Of a stretch of 50,805 bases of DNA, positions 50,764 through 50,805 are shown piece by piece. Position numbers and translations under genes: made by a program. Under the pieces are notes generated by a model. It saw nothing but the letters and a program-made list of their open reading frames with translations, ran no database searches and was not told the DNA's origin. The stretch is taken from contig CALULO010000012.1 of the NCBI GenBank assembly GCA_944321515.1, forward strand, positions 1 through 50,805. The letters are read 5' to 3'. The stretch is from an uncultured Atopobiaceae bacterium. GTDB lineage: Bacteria; Actinomycetota; Coriobacteriia; Coriobacteriales; Atopobiaceae. How positions within the stretch are numbered: the first letter of the stretch is position 1; every line of letters begins with the position of its first letter.

Positions 50764-50805
50764 CTAGGCAGCAACGCTCTTCGCTCCCTTCACGCCCTTC
50801 TTCCT
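50764..50805 (-). CDS. C-terminal end of a gene entering from the right
   Basis: Reading leftward from the window edge, 13 codons (RKKGVKGAKSVAA) run in frame to a TAG stop at 50764-50766. The Lys-rich end and higher G+C suggest the tail of a chromosomal gene. Too short to identify. Confidence 0.35.
   Translation of the reverse strand, partial: RKKGVKGAKSVAA

Overview
The window is a G+C-rich chromosomal segment (about two-thirds G+C by eye). It has dense coding, strong purine-rich ribosome binding sites and an anaerobic, fermentative gene set: an [FeFe] hydrogenase, a PPi-type phosphofructokinase, enolase, a lactate/malate-type dehydrogenase and corrinoid methionine synthesis. Gene content and protein style fit an actinobacterial gut or oral anaerobe of the class Coriobacteriia, probably Atopobiaceae/Olsenella-like. 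That placement is inference; there is no rRNA or other marker gene here.

Layout. 0.3-3.9 kb: a two-gene hydrogenase operon (a GltD/NuoF-like flavoprotein and HydA) with a clear terminator. 4.2-5.5 kb: a lipoprotein gene, a decayed Ltp-type lipoprotein remnant and an unusual helically phased 41-42 bp repeat array. 5.5-9.8 kb: methionine/folate genes, with metF and a free-standing methionine synthase activation domain in tandem and a short metH downstream. 9.9-14.7 kb: a HAD phosphatase, a prepilin peptidase, an acyltransferase-3 protein, an Mn-type CDF exporter and an archaeal-type peptidyl-tRNA hydrolase (Pth2). 14.7-16.4 kb: a cysK-cysE operon behind a small palindrome. 16.4-19.7 kb: a three-gene minus-strand operon joining an esterase-like protein with a histone-H1-like tail, an ATP-grasp ligase and a GNAT acetyltransferase. 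I cannot assign this operon to any described pathway.

19.9-23.7 kb: a small membrane protein, DUF1846, a HAD phosphatase and an asparaginase. 23.7-29.4 kb: an ABC exporter pair, a lactate/malate dehydrogenase-family enzyme with a malate-type specificity residue, and EttA. 29.8-36.6 kb: CBS-containing pyrophosphatase, YfbR, a TrmB-like methyltransferase, a DUF3825-type protein and NADP-isocitrate dehydrogenase. 36.8-39.5 kb: GNAT, YdcF and a PurF homologue lacking the N-terminal cysteine. 39.7-43.7 kb: a short-chain dehydrogenase gene broken by a frameshift, then enolase and phosphofructokinase. 43.8-46.6 kb: thioesterase, flavin/PLP-oxidase-fold protein, pentapeptide protein, CutC and an ArsC-like protein.

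46.7-50.8 kb looks different: G+C is visibly lower and codon use differs. It carries a MutT-like Nudix hydrolase tail-to-tail with a 971-residue PLD-DEAD helicase, plus an unknown 197-residue protein just upstream of the helicase. This is a likely acquired defence or DNA-processing island.

Intergenic DNA is unusually structured. Two gaps (after icd and between eno and pfk) hold different sequences with the same plan: two direct copies plus one inverted copy of a unit around a loop. A short word, GCGAGAAG, recurs on both strands in genes and gaps. No rRNA, tRNA, CRISPR array or insertion sequence was recognised.
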